Source of the DNA: Leptolyngbya sp. SIOISBB
Lineage (GTDB): Bacteria; Cyanobacteriota; Cyanobacteriia; Phormidesmidales; Phormidesmidaceae
NCBI GenBank assembly: GCA_010671905.1
Contig: JAAHII010000001.1
Coordinates: 992,001 to 1,056,000, forward strand
DNA length: 64,000 nucleotides
Direction of reading: 5' to 3'
The notes beneath the pieces are model-generated. The model did not search any database, had not been told where the DNA came from, and saw nothing but the letters and a program-made list of their open reading frames with translations. A program made the translations under genes and the position numbers. Below, piece by piece: positions 1 to 8,843 of this stretch (its first letter is position 1; every line of letters begins with the position of its first letter).

Positions 1-341
1 TAAGAGTCAATCTCAGCGTCGTATCCCTCTGCCACACAGCACACAATATGTTCAGAGATTTCCCGCTGATCTTGAGGTGCTCGGCCTAGTAGGTGCAGGA
101 AGTTGAGTTCAACAAACCGATAGGGAGCGCAAGACTCAAAGTAGCGAGTCCGGTAAAAATCAGACTTGGCAACGGCTCGCACAAACTCACGCACAGAGAT
201 GGAGCGATCGCATAACTGCGATTCAGCAGCGGTTAGACGCTCACTATCCATGACATGGGGATTACCCAAAACCTGCTTATAAACCGCTCGAATAGCGATT
301 TGCATTTCTTCCAAACTACTGGTGGGCCATAGCTCAAGCAT
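1..341 (-). CDS. Phycobilisome rod linker, C-terminus beyond window edge
   Basis: N-terminal 113 codons of a PBS_linker_poly (pfam00427) protein, read from the reverse strand. Visible family signatures are AIRAVYKQVLGNPHVMDSER, SVREFVRAVAKSDFYR and ELNFLHLLGRAPQD, followed by the conserved EISEH region. The ATG at 341 is preceded by AGGAG at a 10-nt gap. The gene lies downstream of and in the same direction as the cpeC-like linker at 503-1363, so it probably occupies the cpeD position of a cpeC-cpeD operon. The rest of the linker domain and any CpcD domain fall outside the window, so the exact rod position is not assignable. It would assemble in rods on the cytoplasmic face of the thylakoid. 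Confidence 0.85.
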   Translation of the reverse strand, partial: MLELWPTSSLEEMQIAIRAVYKQVLGNPHVMDSERLTAAESQLCDRSISVREFVRAVAKSDFYRTRYFESCAPYRFVELNFLHLLGRAPQDQREISEHIVCCVAEGYDAEIDS

Positions 342-429
342 GGGACGCTCATCTCCTGAAGTTACTAAAAGAGTTAAAAACAAAACTGTGTGAGGACAAC
401 CACAGGAGCAGCGCAAGGCACCGGTGGTC

Positions 430-494
430 AACGAAAAACTTCCCCTAGCCCACCTTAGCCAGCAATAACTCACGCTTTTGCTGGCTAAGGTGGG
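430..494 (-). terminator. Hairpin terminator after cpeC-like linker
   Basis: A perfect 16-bp inverted repeat (449-464 with 479-494, 14-nt loop) lies just past the stop of the linker at 503-1363. In the minus direction it is followed within about 15 nt by a T5 run. It is placed to terminate, or partly attenuate, transcription into the next linker gene. Confidence 0.7.
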
Positions 495-502
495 GAGGTA
501 TC

Positions 503-1363
503 TTAGACGGCGGTAATACTCGCAATCACCCCACCTTGGCGATGAACGCGTTGGTAGGTCTCAGATAACTTGTCGAACGGCACCAAGTAAACCTGATTCG
601 CCCGGCGGAATTGCGACACTTTTCTGGCCGTGTTAGCCCGATAACCGGTCACCTCAACCCGATAAACCTTGCCATCCGCTGTGGCACCAACGCCATGACG
701 CTGACGGGCGGCGACGGGCGGATTCTGGAAGGTGGCGCCATCACTGGCCGGTGAAACAACGGGAGTCGGCGTACCTTGTATGACCAAGCTATTGAGCTTA
801 GGTTGCTTGCCAGAGACATCGGCTTTCAGGCTACTGCTGGAAGCCCCACGCACCATTTGGAATAAATGAGTGAATTGCACCATGCTGTCGCAAGCTTCGG
901 TTTTATATCCCCGAATATAGGGAACGAAGTTTTCTCCGAACGTGTTTTGATACTCATCACTATCAAGATAGGCGTCGATATCAGCCTCAAACCCCTCTGT
1001 ATCAAGAATCGTGCTGTGCATCCGCATCTCTTCTAAGTCGAGCGGTGTCCGACCTAGCAAATGCCGAAAGTTCAATTCAGTTGCTCGGTATCGAGGGCAG
1101 CTAGCAAAGAAGCGAGAGCGGTAGAGGTCTGATTTAGCGACTGCTCGAACAAACTCCCGAACGCTCAACTCGCCCAACTTAAACTGGGACTCAGGGAGCG
1201 CTAGGCGCTCACTTTCCATCACGTAGGCATTGCCTAAAACTTGACGGTAAACAGCACGGATATAGGCCTCAGCCTCTTCAGCAGAACGACCGGGCACCCA
1301 TTCCACGGGCGGAGTCTCATCAAATAGGCTGACTCCTAGTCTTGATGCGGGTCCAAAAGGCAT
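503..1363 (-). CDS. cpeC: Phycoerythrin-associated rod linker, CpeC-like
   Basis: 286 aa. The N-terminal half (about residues 25-180) is a PBS_linker_poly domain with AYIRAVYRQVLGNAYVMESE, SVREFVRAVAKSDLYRSRFF and ELNFRHLLGRTPLD. The C-terminal ~55 residues, from YRVEVTGYRA to GGVIASITAV, form a CpcD-like capping domain. The start MPFGPASRLGVSLFDE matches what I remember of CpeC-type linkers and has AGGAG 7 nt upstream of the ATG. It should link phycoerythrin hexamers in rods. A rho-independent terminator follows, and a second linker lies downstream on the same strand, which resembles the cpeCDE order. The alternative is a CpcC-type phycocyanin linker; the phycoerythrin setting and N-terminus favour CpeC. 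Confidence 0.72.
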   Translation of the reverse strand: MPFGPASRLGVSLFDETPPVEWVPGRSAEEAEAYIRAVYRQVLGNAYVMESERLALPESQFKLGELSVREFVRAVAKSDLYRSRFFASCPRYRATELNFRHLLGRTPLDLEEMRMHSTILDTEGFEADIDAYLDSDEYQNTFGENFVPYIRGYKTEACDSMVQFTHLFQMVRGASSSSLKADVSGKQPKLNSLVIQGTPTPVVSPASDGATFQNPPVAARQRHGVGATADGKVYRVEVTGYRANTARKVSQFRRANQVYLVPFDKLSETYQRVHRQGGVIASITAV

Positions 1364-1750
1364 TCAAATACTCCTGACTAACGGCAGAGGTTAAGCAAAT
1401 ATGGCAAAGGCTAAATGTTATGGATAGAGGCTGCTCACTTGCAGGAAGCACAGCAGCGACGAAAAACCCGACAAATCAGCAGAAGTTAAGGCTAGCCAAG
1501 CCTCTCTGGTAGTTTTATACGGTTTGTTATAAACAATCTTCTAACAGCGGTGACAATCTGCATGGGAAGGCTTTACTAATGTTTACGTTGTAGCGTCTGT
1601 TGAGAAATCTGCACGGCTTTGCAGGGGCTTCATTTCTAGAGGGCAAGACTGCTTTCTCCGTCTTGAAAGGCCTGTGGGTCAGTTGTCAGCCTCTCTTTGG
1701 GCGGCAAGTAATATCTATTAACTGAACTTCATGAAACTTCTCCAGGTTGA
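1364..1750 (-). promoter_or_regulatory. Upstream region of the cpeC-like linker
   Basis: A 387-nt non-coding stretch between the HEAT gene and the linker start, expected to carry the linker promoter. It holds an AT-rich near-palindrome (TTTGTTATAAACAA, 1523-1536) and a weak hairpin (CAAGAC/GTCTTG, about 1643-1666) that might end the HEAT transcript. The 30-bp box found before cpeB1, cpeB2 and the 29.5-kb linker was not found here. Confidence 0.35.
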
Positions 1751-2461
1751 TTACGGGTCGCTGGTGATACTGCCTTCGAGGGTCGCTGCCACTACATAAT
1801 GATTTGGATCCTGACGCAGGCCAGCCAGCAATTTTTGGGCTTCTAGATGGCCAGATAGGCTGAGGGTAGTTGCCGATCGCCAGCGATCGCGCCAGCTTTC
1901 CGACGAGGCTAGTGGGGTGAGTATTTCGAGGGCGGCGGTTTCAAAAGGTCCATTCATTAAAGGGGCCAGCGCTAAAATGGCCGTCTCCTTGACCGTTTGG
2001 GTCGGATCTTCCAACCCGAGCCGCACGACTGATAGCAGCACTTCCGGGCAATGGGCTTCCATTAAAATGGCCAGAATCGTTTGTCGCGTCAACCAATAGG
2101 GTTGCTGAATAAATAAATCGGCTAACAAGGGGATGGCTCTTTCCCCGAACTCAAATAGCGAATTCGCGGCCTCGGCGATGACATTATCGTCTTTTTCTCG
2201 GGCCAGGATATCCGTCAAAACTTGAAAAGCCTGGTCTGTGCAATGGTTACCCAATCCCATGACAGCAACTCGTCGAATCTGAAAATTCTCACTCTGAGAT
2301 AATGCTTCCAAAAGGGGAACGACAGATTCTGCAGGCATTTGGGCTAATTCATCCAGGGCGCGACGGCGATCTTCAATCGATCCCGCTCGAATTAACCTTT
2401 CTAACTGATGCAGACGATCAGAGTTCTCCATGATTGCCTGGCGGCCCCCACCATCAGTCAT
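1751..2461 (-). CDS. HEAT-repeat protein of the bilin lyase/NblB family
   Basis: 236 aa made almost entirely of HEAT-like helical repeats, with recognisable units at RRVAVMGLGN, NVIAEAANSLFEFGERAIPL and WLTRQTILAIL. The ends match two other window proteins (9810-10481 and 14419-15073) closely in length and layout, so the three are paralogues. This family (PBS lyase HEAT-like) includes CpcE/F-type bilin lyase subunits and NblB-type chromophore-detaching proteins; which activity applies cannot be told from sequence. An internal ATG at 2431 (MENSDRLHQL) is an alternative start. It lies upstream of and codirectional with the cpeC-like linker, which supports a phycobilisome role. Confidence 0.75.
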   Translation of the reverse strand: MTDGGGRQAIMENSDRLHQLERLIRAGSIEDRRRALDELAQMPAESVVPLLEALSQSENFQIRRVAVMGLGNHCTDQAFQVLTDILAREKDDNVIAEAANSLFEFGERAIPLLADLFIQQPYWLTRQTILAILMEAHCPEVLLSVVRLGLEDPTQTVKETAILALAPLMNGPFETAALEILTPLASSESWRDRWRSATTLSLSGHLEAQKLLAGLRQDPNHYVVAATLEGSITSDP

Positions 2462-2593
2462 TCTATTGTCTCAGGTTTGAGGCGCATTCGTGAGGCTTCG
2501 CTTTGCGATCCAGCTCTGCGGCAAGGACGCAAACAGGCATCCGTCAATTGGCCGCTATCGTCACTAAACCATTTCACCAAGCCTAGATCGTGA

Positions 2594-3298
2594 CTACTCC
2601 GTAGCCCCTGCTCGCAGCAATAGTTCTGATGCTTGTCGAGCTCGATAAGAATCTTTGGCTGCGCTCAAAGCCGTCGCTCCCCATCGATTTCGAGGCCGAA
2701 AGTCGGCCCCCTGCTCTAACAGCAGCGACATCATTTCCAAATTTCCCTGAGCGGCAGACATCATGAGCGGCGTCCAGCCACCGAGGTTCGCCGTATTGGG
2801 CGTGGCACCGCGATCTAAGAGGGCTTTTGCCGTGTAGAGATGCCCGCGCTCGGCCGCCAAATACAGAGCCGTATCGCCAATTTTGTTGGTGGCATGCAGG
2901 TCAGCGCCCATCGTCAATAGGCGTTTGGCGATATCGGTTTGACCCTGACGAGCCATAATCATCAACGGGGTTTCCCCATAGGGATTACGCACCCGGATAT
3001 TAACGTTCTGGTCGAGGATGAAATTGACCATGGCTGGGTGGTCGCTTTCGACGGCAAACATCAACGCCGAATACTGCGTGCCATTGGTCGCATCGGCATC
3101 GGCACCGTGCCTCACCAGTAACTGGGCAATCTCTAGATACCCTTCAGTAGCCGCCCACATCAGGGCCGTATTGCCATCTGTGGTCTGCGGGGTTTGGTCA
3201 GTCACGTTGGGATCCATGCCGTTGGCAAGCTCCTGCTCGACCGCGACGGTATCCCCCTTAATGACAGCAAATATAAACTCTCGTGCGGTTACGGTCAT
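2594..3298 (-). CDS. Ankyrin-repeat protein
   Basis: 234 aa with about six ankyrin repeats covering nearly the whole chain. Typical units are DGNTALMWAATEGYLEIAQL, TPLMIMARQGQTDIAKRL, TALYLAAERGHLYTAKALL and TPLMMSAAQGNLEMMSLLL. There is no signal peptide or membrane segment, so it is probably a soluble protein-protein interaction scaffold. Its start lies 2 nt after the stop of the hypothetical gene at 3301-3774, so the two are likely cotranscribed and translationally coupled. The partner is not predictable from sequence. Confidence 0.85.
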   Translation of the reverse strand: MTVTAREFIFAVIKGDTVAVEQELANGMDPNVTDQTPQTTDGNTALMWAATEGYLEIAQLLVRHGADADATNGTQYSALMFAVESDHPAMVNFILDQNVNIRVRNPYGETPLMIMARQGQTDIAKRLLTMGADLHATNKIGDTALYLAAERGHLYTAKALLDRGATPNTANLGGWTPLMMSAAQGNLEMMSLLLEQGADFRPRNRWGATALSAAKDSYRARQASELLLRAGATE

Positions 3299-3300
3299 CG

Positions 3301-3774
3301 TCAGACATCTCTGAGTTCAACTTTGAAGACACTCTCTGCGGGTCGTTGAGCAATGGTCGTGTTCCAATCAATGCTTTGTAGAAAGACGTCACCAGAAGCC
3401 GTCTCAACGACATCGACCCCCCATTCTCCGGGTTGCAAAGTGCCTGGAGCATCACTCGTGGGCGGCGTTGTTTTCAACCCACCCAAAATCAAAATCGTTG
3501 GCATGGACTGATTCGAGGGGTGCGTTCGCCGTTTCGCGGCTAAAGCCTGGGCACACAATTCACCGACCTGGGCCGGAGAGAACTGCTCCGGCGGAAATCG
3601 AATCTCCACTCGCCAATGGGGATGAGCTATCGGAGCACAGTGGAGATTCGCGTAGGCACTCAGCCCCGCTTGAAAGACGGCAACAAATTCCTCGTGACTG
3701 AGGGCCGGAACGACATCAGTAGAAACGTTGAAGTTATGGGAAAGCAGCATCCGCCCAGCCTCGTGATCGCCCAA
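3301..3774 (-). CDS. Conserved hypothetical protein
   Basis: 157 aa, not recognised. Sequence features are a central hydrophobic strand (TILILGGLK) and a C-terminal beta-rich stretch, with no membrane segment. The first residues (MGDHEAGRM) may not be the true start; an ATG 9 codons in (MLLSHNFNV) is possible. It ends 2 nt before the ankyrin gene and is read in the same direction, so the pair is probably an operon. It is divergently oriented to hemH, with a 180-nt shared upstream region. Confidence 0.6.
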   Translation of the reverse strand: MGDHEAGRMLLSHNFNVSTDVVPALSHEEFVAVFQAGLSAYANLHCAPIAHPHWRVEIRFPPEQFSPAQVGELCAQALAAKRRTHPSNQSMPTILILGGLKTTPPTSDAPGTLQPGEWGVDVVETASGDVFLQSIDWNTTIAQRPAESVFKVELRDV

Positions 3775-3954
3775 AATCTTCCCTCCATTATTTACAAAAG
3801 TTCATCGCTTCAGCGTACCACCTGGGTTAAGGATGGAAAGAGATGAAAAAACTTCTCCAAAGTCAATCTTTGTTGACTTTCTTCAATAGGGCGTAACCCT
3901 GCGCTTTGTTCGCACCTTGTTAAACCATCAAGATTTAGATAGAGATTTAGTCCA

Positions 3955-5121
3955 ATGGCACGCATCGGTATCTTACTCCTCAACTTGGGCGGCCCCGATA
4001 AACTCGAAGACGTCCGGCCTTTTTTATATAACCTCTTTGCCGACCCCGAGATTATCCGCCTGCCCTCGCCGCTGCTACAAAAGCCGTTGGCCTGGCTAAT
4101 CTCGACGCTCCGGGCAAATAAATCCCGTGAGAACTATAAGAAAATTGGGGGAGGGTCTCCGTTACGTCGCATTACCGAAGCTCAAGCCGAAGCTTTGCAG
4201 GCTCAGCTGCAACAACAGGGGCACGATGCCAAAGTCTACGTGGGCATGCGTTACTGGCATCCCTTCACGGAGGAAGCGATCGCCCAAATCAAGCGCGATC
4301 GCCTAGAGCAACTCGTCATTTTGCCGCTCTATCCGCAGTTTTCAATTAGCACCACCGGCTCCAGCTGCCGCGTATTAGACTGTCTCTGGGAACAGGATCC
4401 AGTCCTGCAAGCGATTCCTTATACCGTCATTCCATCTTGGTACGACGCTCCTGGCTATGTCGAAGCCATGGCCACGCTGGTTGAGGAAACCTTGGAGCAG
4501 GTTCACCAGCCTGAAACCGCCCACATTTTCTTTAGCGCTCACGGAGTGCCTGTCAGCTATGTAGAAGAATCGGGTGACCCCTATCAGCGGGAAATTGAAC
4601 AATGCGCCTCTTTGATCATGAATCGGGTAAATGCCTCCAATGACTACACCCTGGCATATCAAAGCCGGGTCGGACCAGTTGACTGGCTGCAGCCGTATAC
4701 CGAAGAAGCGATTCAAGACTTGGCCGAGCAGGGGATAGAAGAGCTGGTCGTGGTCCCGATTAGTTTTGTCTCCGAACATATTGAAACGCTGGAAGAAATT
4801 GATCAGGAATATCGCGAGGTCGCTGAACACGCGGGCATTACCACGTTTGCGCGAGTACCGGCCCTCGATACGCACCCCACCTTTATTCAAGCGCTGACGG
4901 ACTTGACGATCAAGGCCTTAAATGAGCCTCCCGTAACGTTTGCCGAGGCCATGCCGTCTCAACCTGCGCAGAAACTCTATCAGCCCCAAGAGCTTTGGAA
5001 ATGGGGATTAACCCAGTCTGCGGAAGTGTGGAACGGTCGCTTGGCGATGGTGGGCGTGGCTGCCGTTTTGCTAGAACTCGTGTTGGCAGAGGGACCGCTT
5101 CATGCTTTGGGCTTGATCTAA
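3955..5121 (+). CDS. hemH: Ferrochelatase with C-terminal Hlip-like domain
   Basis: 388 aa. Inserts Fe2+ into protoporphyrin IX, the last step of heme synthesis; heme is then the precursor of biliverdin and all bilins made by this cluster. Family signatures are [20 protein letters not shown] at the N-terminus, [27 protein letters not shown] near residue 200 with the catalytic His, and the [19 protein letters not shown] motif. The last ~35 residues ([20 protein letters not shown]) are a single LHC/Hlip-type transmembrane helix, as in cyanobacterial and plastid ferrochelatases. It is transcribed away from the hypothetical-ankyrin pair. Confidence 0.96.
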   Translation: MARIGILLLNLGGPDKLEDVRPFLYNLFADPEIIRLPSPLLQKPLAWLISTLRANKSRENYKKIGGGSPLRRITEAQAEALQAQLQQQGHDAKVYVGMRYWHPFTEEAIAQIKRDRLEQLVILPLYPQFSISTTGSSCRVLDCLWEQDPVLQAIPYTVIPSWYDAPGYVEAMATLVEETLEQVHQPETAHIFFSAHGVPVSYVEESGDPYQREIEQCASLIMNRVNASNDYTLAYQSRVGPVDWLQPYTEEAIQDLAEQGIEELVVVPISFVSEHIETLEEIDQEYREVAEHAGITTFARVPALDTHPTFIQALTDLTIKALNEPPVTFAEAMPSQPAQKLYQPQELWKWGLTQSAEVWNGRLAMVGVAAVLLELVLAEGPLHALGLI

Positions 5122-5188
5122 GCTGTGCTGTTTCATCAAGTGCTTCAGGGTCTTTGCCAGAGACTCATATGACAACGTTAGCGATGCT

Positions 5189-5233
5189 CTCTGGGCTGGT
5201 CGAATGAGTTTACCGGTTTCGACCAGCCCAGAG
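5189..5233 (+). terminator. Hairpin after hemH
   Basis: A perfect 16-bp inverted repeat (5189-5204 with 5218-5233, 13-nt loop) begins 68 nt after the hemH stop. There is no clear T-run, so it may act as a 3' stabiliser or a factor-assisted terminator rather than a classical intrinsic one. Confidence 0.55.
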
Positions 5234-5726
5234 GGCACAGTGTTGTCGGAATCTCAGAGTCATCGGCCGTTTTCAGAGATGCCGCAGAGCGTCAGGAAAC
5301 CAAACAAATGTTTCTTGTTTCGCTGTCCTCAGCGGATTCGTCGGAACTGAAGCGGCACCCAAGGCCAGGACTCGTCGGCAATCGTTTGCTGAATGATTGC
5401 ACACAGAATACCCAAAGCATCAAAATGATGCATTTTGTCTCAATAGGCAATTGTTTTAAGGGTGGTTTTCAGCTCCTTGAAAGATAGTGACCTCTAGCCT
5501 TTGATAGTGACTTAGGTAAAGCGGGGTGAAAACGCTGCCCCCTTTTTTGTCGAGCTAACTATGCTTGCTCTTTAAGATTTCCTTTGTAAATTAGCTCTCA
5601 AGGGTTTAGACGGTAATCTGATTAAATAAAGCGATCGGTCAAATGCTGTTCAACACGCTGACTCGGCGACGGACATGCAGCCTTACCGAACTTATGCCTG
5701 CCGAGTAGAACTGCTTTTCGAAATTT
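5234..5726 (+). promoter_or_regulatory. Upstream region of pcyA
   Basis: About 490 nt with no convincing gene. It contains a 7-bp palindrome (CAAAATG/CATTTTG, 5421-5437) and a direct repeat GATAGTGAC at 5483-5491 and 5503-5511. The two copies start 20 bp apart, two helical turns, a typical spacing for an OmpR-class regulator (inference). The direct repeat lies about 220 nt before the pcyA start. Confidence 0.3.
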
Positions 5727-6491
5727 ATGTCCTCCTCTCTGCGAAGTCTCCAAAATCCATTAATTCGGGAATTAGCCAACTGTATTGAAAGCGTTTGGCA
5801 GGAGAATCTGCAATTAGCAACTTATACAATTCCACAAGATCTGGGGTACATCGAAGGGGCTCTAGAAGACGAAAAAGTGGTGATCGAGAACTGCTGTTAT
5901 CAGACTTCGCAGTTTCGTAAATTGCATATGGAACTAGCCCAGATCGGCAATGGGTTAGATATTCTCCACTGTGTCATGTTTCCTAACCCCGACTATAACT
6001 TGCCGATTTTTGGCACTGATTTGGTCGGGCGTCGCGGCGGAGGCATTAGTGCCGCCATTGTCGATTTATCTCCAGTCAACTCCGATCGCTCGATTCCCCA
6101 GCCATATCAGCGTAATTTAGCCCAGCTTCCTCCTTTAGCTTTCTCACAACCGCGAGATTTACCCGCTTGGGGAGATATTTTCTCGGACTACTGTCTGTTT
6201 GTTCGTCCCGTTGGTGTTGCAGAAGAGCAGTTATTTCTGCAACGCGTCACGGACTTTCTCACCTTGCATTGCCAAGTTGCCAGTCGGACTCAGCCATTAA
6301 CGTCGGCCAAAGAAATTCTGCAAGTTGTGGCCGGTCAACGTAATTACTGCACCAAGCAACAACAAAACGATAAAACCCGGCGCATTCTAGAAAAATCTTT
6401 TGGCACCGAGTGGACTGAACGCTACATGACCACGATGCTTTTTGATATGGATATGGAGCTAGAGGCGAGTGACATCGTTCAATCCAAATGA
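5727..6491 (+). CDS. pcyA: Phycocyanobilin:ferredoxin oxidoreductase PcyA
   Basis: 254 aa, a normal length for PcyA. Reduces biliverdin IXalpha by four electrons from ferredoxin to phycocyanobilin. It belongs to the ferredoxin-dependent bilin reductase family. The diagnostic core HCVMFPNPDYNLPIFGTDLV contains the His and Asp that correspond to the catalytic pair of PcyA, and it is followed by GRRGGGISAAIVDLSPV, more PcyA-like than PebA/PebB-like. The C-terminus has the usual FGTEWTERYMTTMLFDM block. Its 3' end overlaps the next gene by 23 nt, so the NblB-like HEAT protein is probably cotranscribed. The product supplies the chromophore for phycocyanin and allophycocyanin. Confidence 0.95.
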   Translation: MSSSLRSLQNPLIRELANCIESVWQENLQLATYTIPQDLGYIEGALEDEKVVIENCCYQTSQFRKLHMELAQIGNGLDILHCVMFPNPDYNLPIFGTDLVGRRGGGISAAIVDLSPVNSDRSIPQPYQRNLAQLPPLAFSQPRDLPAWGDIFSDYCLFVRPVGVAEEQLFLQRVTDFLTLHCQVASRTQPLTSAKEILQVVAGQRNYCTKQQQNDKTRRILEKSFGTEWTERYMTTMLFDMDMELEASDIVQSK

Positions 6492-7179
6492 TCAGCCGCC
6501 CCCTTTAGCCGATCTGTCTCAGCAGCTCAGTAGTTCTGACTTGAAAACTCGCGTAGTGGCGATGTTGGAGTTGCAAAAGGAATCAATGCCAGCCGAGACA
6601 GCCTATCCATTACTGCAGCGGGCTCTCCAAGATCAAGCAGAACAAGTACGGGGCATGGCCGCCTTTTCCTTAGGCATTAAACCAGTGCCTGAAAGTTTGG
6701 CCGTACTCATTAACGTGCTTGAGGCTGACCCCGATTACAATGTCCGCGCGATGGCGGCTGGCGCTTTGGGATATTTGGGCGATCGCCAAGCCTTAGAGGC
6801 CCTCAGTCATGCTTTTTTTGAAGATACCAACTGGCTGGTGCAATTTAGTGCTGCGGTAGCGTTAGGCAATCTCAAAGATCCGCAAGCGATCGGGGTTTTG
6901 CTAACAGCGCTGGAAAGCGATAAATCACTACTGCAAGAAGCGGCCGTGATGGCCATCGGGGAAATTGGAGCAGTTGATCAGGTTGATCGACTACTCGCAT
7001 TTGTGGCGTCTGAAGATTGGCTGATCCGGAAGCGAGTTGCCGAAGCCCTGGGGAATTTACCCAGTCCTCAGAGTCAATCAGCCCTAAGTTATCTCAAGCG
7101 TGATGCCAACACCCAAGTGGCAGAGGCCGCCAAGTTAGCACTCACCCAGCTAACGGAACTGCTTGAGTTGGGTAATTAG
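6469..7179 (+). CDS. HEAT-repeat protein, NblB-like
   Basis: 236 aa of HEAT repeats with units such as VRGMAAFSLGIKP, YNVRAMAAGALGYLGDRQAL, WLVQFSAAVALGNLKDPQAI and WLIRKRVAEALGNLPSPQS. The start is a GTG inside the pcyA 3' end (23-nt overlap), indicating translational coupling to phycocyanobilin synthesis. It resembles the NblB branch of the lyase-like HEAT family, whose members detach or handle bilins during phycobilisome turnover, more than CpcE/CpcF. That branch assignment rests on general resemblance. Its 3' end overlaps the convergent globin-like gene by 30 nt. Confidence 0.75.
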   Translation: MTSFNPNDQPPPLADLSQQLSSSDLKTRVVAMLELQKESMPAETAYPLLQRALQDQAEQVRGMAAFSLGIKPVPESLAVLINVLEADPDYNVRAMAAGALGYLGDRQALEALSHAFFEDTNWLVQFSAAVALGNLKDPQAIGVLLTALESDKSLLQEAAVMAIGEIGAVDQVDRLLAFVASEDWLIRKRVAEALGNLPSPQSQSALSYLKRDANTQVAEAAKLALTQLTELLELGN

Positions 7180-7728
7180 ATGGTCAAAATAGGGGTCTAA
7201 CTCAGCCGCAGCGGTCTGTAGGCGCTTTGCACTCGCCTGCTTAATTCCCTCTAGACCGGTCACCATGGCATCCAAAGGGACCTGAAGCTCTTGGTACAGG
7301 AGTTGCATATGATGCAAGCCCTCAGCACTCGTGTAGTCAGTACGCTGTCCCGCAATGCCGTAAGTAATACAGCGCAAAAAGTGCCAAAAATCTCGCCAAC
7401 AGGCATCGGCTCGTTCTGCCGGATATAGTCCGCCCCCCGGTTGGGTAATGTCGGGAAAGGTACTCAAGACCGAGGCCCTCGCTTCATCCACAATGTCCTT
7501 AACTTCGTCTCGCAGTAACTGAGCGATTGCCAGAGAGGCGGCTGTGTCTGGCGCTAAAGCTTGAATGTGACGGCAGTCTTCGTCCGTCAGATAGCGCCTT
7601 TCATCGTCTGCCACTTGAAAAATCTGAATGAGTTCTGCGGAATAAGCCTCATGCCATGTTTTAAAGCTAACAATGCGGGCTCTTTGAATCAGTTCTCGCA
7701 CTTTTTCACTTAGGTGCATTTGTCCCAT
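7150..7728 (-). CDS. Divergent phycobiliprotein-family globin next to pcyA
   Basis: 192 aa, longer than phycobiliprotein subunits (161-184 aa). The fold is recognisable from the helix around ADACWRDFWHFLRCITYGIA, which keeps the Cys-x-Arg-Asp of the Cys84-type bilin site, preceded by a PGGGLYPAERA turn and an ARASVLSTFPD helix. The rest does not match alpha or beta phycocyanin, phycoerythrin or allophycocyanin. It could be a divergent ApcD/ApcF-like subunit, or a bilin-biosynthesis-associated globin (BBAG), a lineage described as related to phycobiliproteins and found near bilin reductases. Its tail-to-tail 30-nt overlap with the pcyA-linked HEAT gene fits the second idea. Bilin binding is inferred, not shown. 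Confidence 0.7.
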   Translation of the reverse strand: MGQMHLSEKVRELIQRARIVSFKTWHEAYSAELIQIFQVADDERRYLTDEDCRHIQALAPDTAASLAIAQLLRDEVKDIVDEARASVLSTFPDITQPGGGLYPAERADACWRDFWHFLRCITYGIAGQRTDYTSAEGLHHMQLLYQELQVPLDAMVTGLEGIKQASAKRLQTAAAELDPYFDHLITQLKQFR

Positions 7729-8068
7729 GATGAACCTCTAACTGCAAAAGGCAATGAAGGAATAGCAATGTAAGGAATATTTAATGCTGCCATTTTCTCA
7801 CCTTGTCGCTTCTCAGAAACTATTTAGAACGAGAAATTAGTGAATCCTTTAAGATTGGGTTGCAAAGCAGCTTCTTACAACAAATAGTCCCTGAGTTGCT
7901 GAGTAGTAAGCCTGAAAAAGGTGTAAGCAAATATTTTACTTCGTTGACTTATGTTAATTTGTTGGCGGCAAAGGTAAAACGCAGTGGTTACATAGATATA
8001 ATCTGCTGCCAAATTGCTCCTTGAGCCATTATATAGAGATTGTTTTGCAACCCATTTAGAGAAAAGCA
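7729..8068. promoter_or_regulatory. Divergent intergenic region, globin / CpcL-like linker
   Basis: 340 nt between two divergent starts, AT-rich relative to its neighbours. It contains a TTGACT-like hexamer at about 7944 that could serve the + strand gene. An open frame of 73 codons here has no family features and poor codon usage, and I regard it as non-coding. Confidence 0.35.
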
Positions 8069-8758
8069 ATGAGTAAATTGCCTGATTCTGAAACGATGTT
8101 GATGATTGCCCGAGACCAGGATAAGAGCTTAGATCTCAAGAATCGGCCTGAAACCTTGAAAGCCGTTTATAAACAGCTCTTTAAAGAGAATCGGGATCTT
8201 GAATTTTTCCATAATGCTGTCTTAGATTCTTCATTTTTGGAAGGCAAGCTGACCACCCGTCAGTTTGTCTGCAAGTTGATTTCATCTGAGATGTATCGAG
8301 ACTACATTTTATTAGTCAATAGCAACTACCATTTTGTAAAACTCTGCTTTGAGCGGGTGTTAGGCCGCCCTGCTACCAATGCCGAGATCATGACTTGGAG
8401 TTCTCTGCTCGCCACTCAAGGGTTAGAATCATTCGCCAGCGCGCTAACCAGCTCTGAGGAGTATCTCGTTGTCTTTGGTGATGATCAGGTGCCGGCACGG
8501 CGTTCTGACCAGATTTCATCTAGCAACCAAGGGTTACCGGCCTTGCCTGAGTCACAAAGCCGCAAACGCTACGATGGCCCTGGCCGTGAAGCTCAACTCT
8601 ACGGTGGTTCAGGAGGTTCGCTTTATCCTTGGGAAGGTGGAATGCCACCGAAGTTGCTCAGAAAAATCGGTGCCGTTTTGGTCGTTGCAGGAGTCATTGA
8701 AGTGACTCGAGTTGTCTTGATTCTGATTTTATCTGCACTCAATATTGGCCCTTCCTAA
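8069..8758 (+). CDS. CpcL-like membrane-anchored phycobilisome linker
   Basis: 229 aa. Residues ~25-140 form a PBS_linker_poly domain (LKAVYKQLFKENRDLEFF, TRQFVCKLISSEMYRDYI, FVKLCFERVLGRPATNAE). A Gly/Ser/Arg-rich spacer follows, and residues ~195-225 form a single hydrophobic helix (KIGAVLVVAGVIEVTRVVL). A linker domain plus C-terminal membrane helix is the layout of CpcL (CpcG2), which anchors a rod-only phycobilisome to the thylakoid and couples it to photosystem I. The N-terminus is not that of classical CpcG/CpcL, so it may be a separate subfamily. The next gene, 85 nt downstream, is a psaK copy, which supports a photosystem I role. Confidence 0.75.
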   Translation: MSKLPDSETMLMIARDQDKSLDLKNRPETLKAVYKQLFKENRDLEFFHNAVLDSSFLEGKLTTRQFVCKLISSEMYRDYILLVNSNYHFVKLCFERVLGRPATNAEIMTWSSLLATQGLESFASALTSSEEYLVVFGDDQVPARRSDQISSSNQGLPALPESQSRKRYDGPGREAQLYGGSGGSLYPWEGGMPPKLLRKIGAVLVVAGVIEVTRVVLILILSALNIGPS

Positions 8759-8843
8759 ATATCTAATAGTGGTTGCCACTTTGGGATATTTACTTCATTT
8801 AATGCTGTTCAAAACGATTTTTTCGCTGATAGGAGATTAGGAT

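Noticed and set aside
7803-8024. 73-codon open frame between the globin and the CpcL-like linker
   Set aside because: No family features, no good ribosome site and AT-rich composition; it lies in a divergent promoter region.
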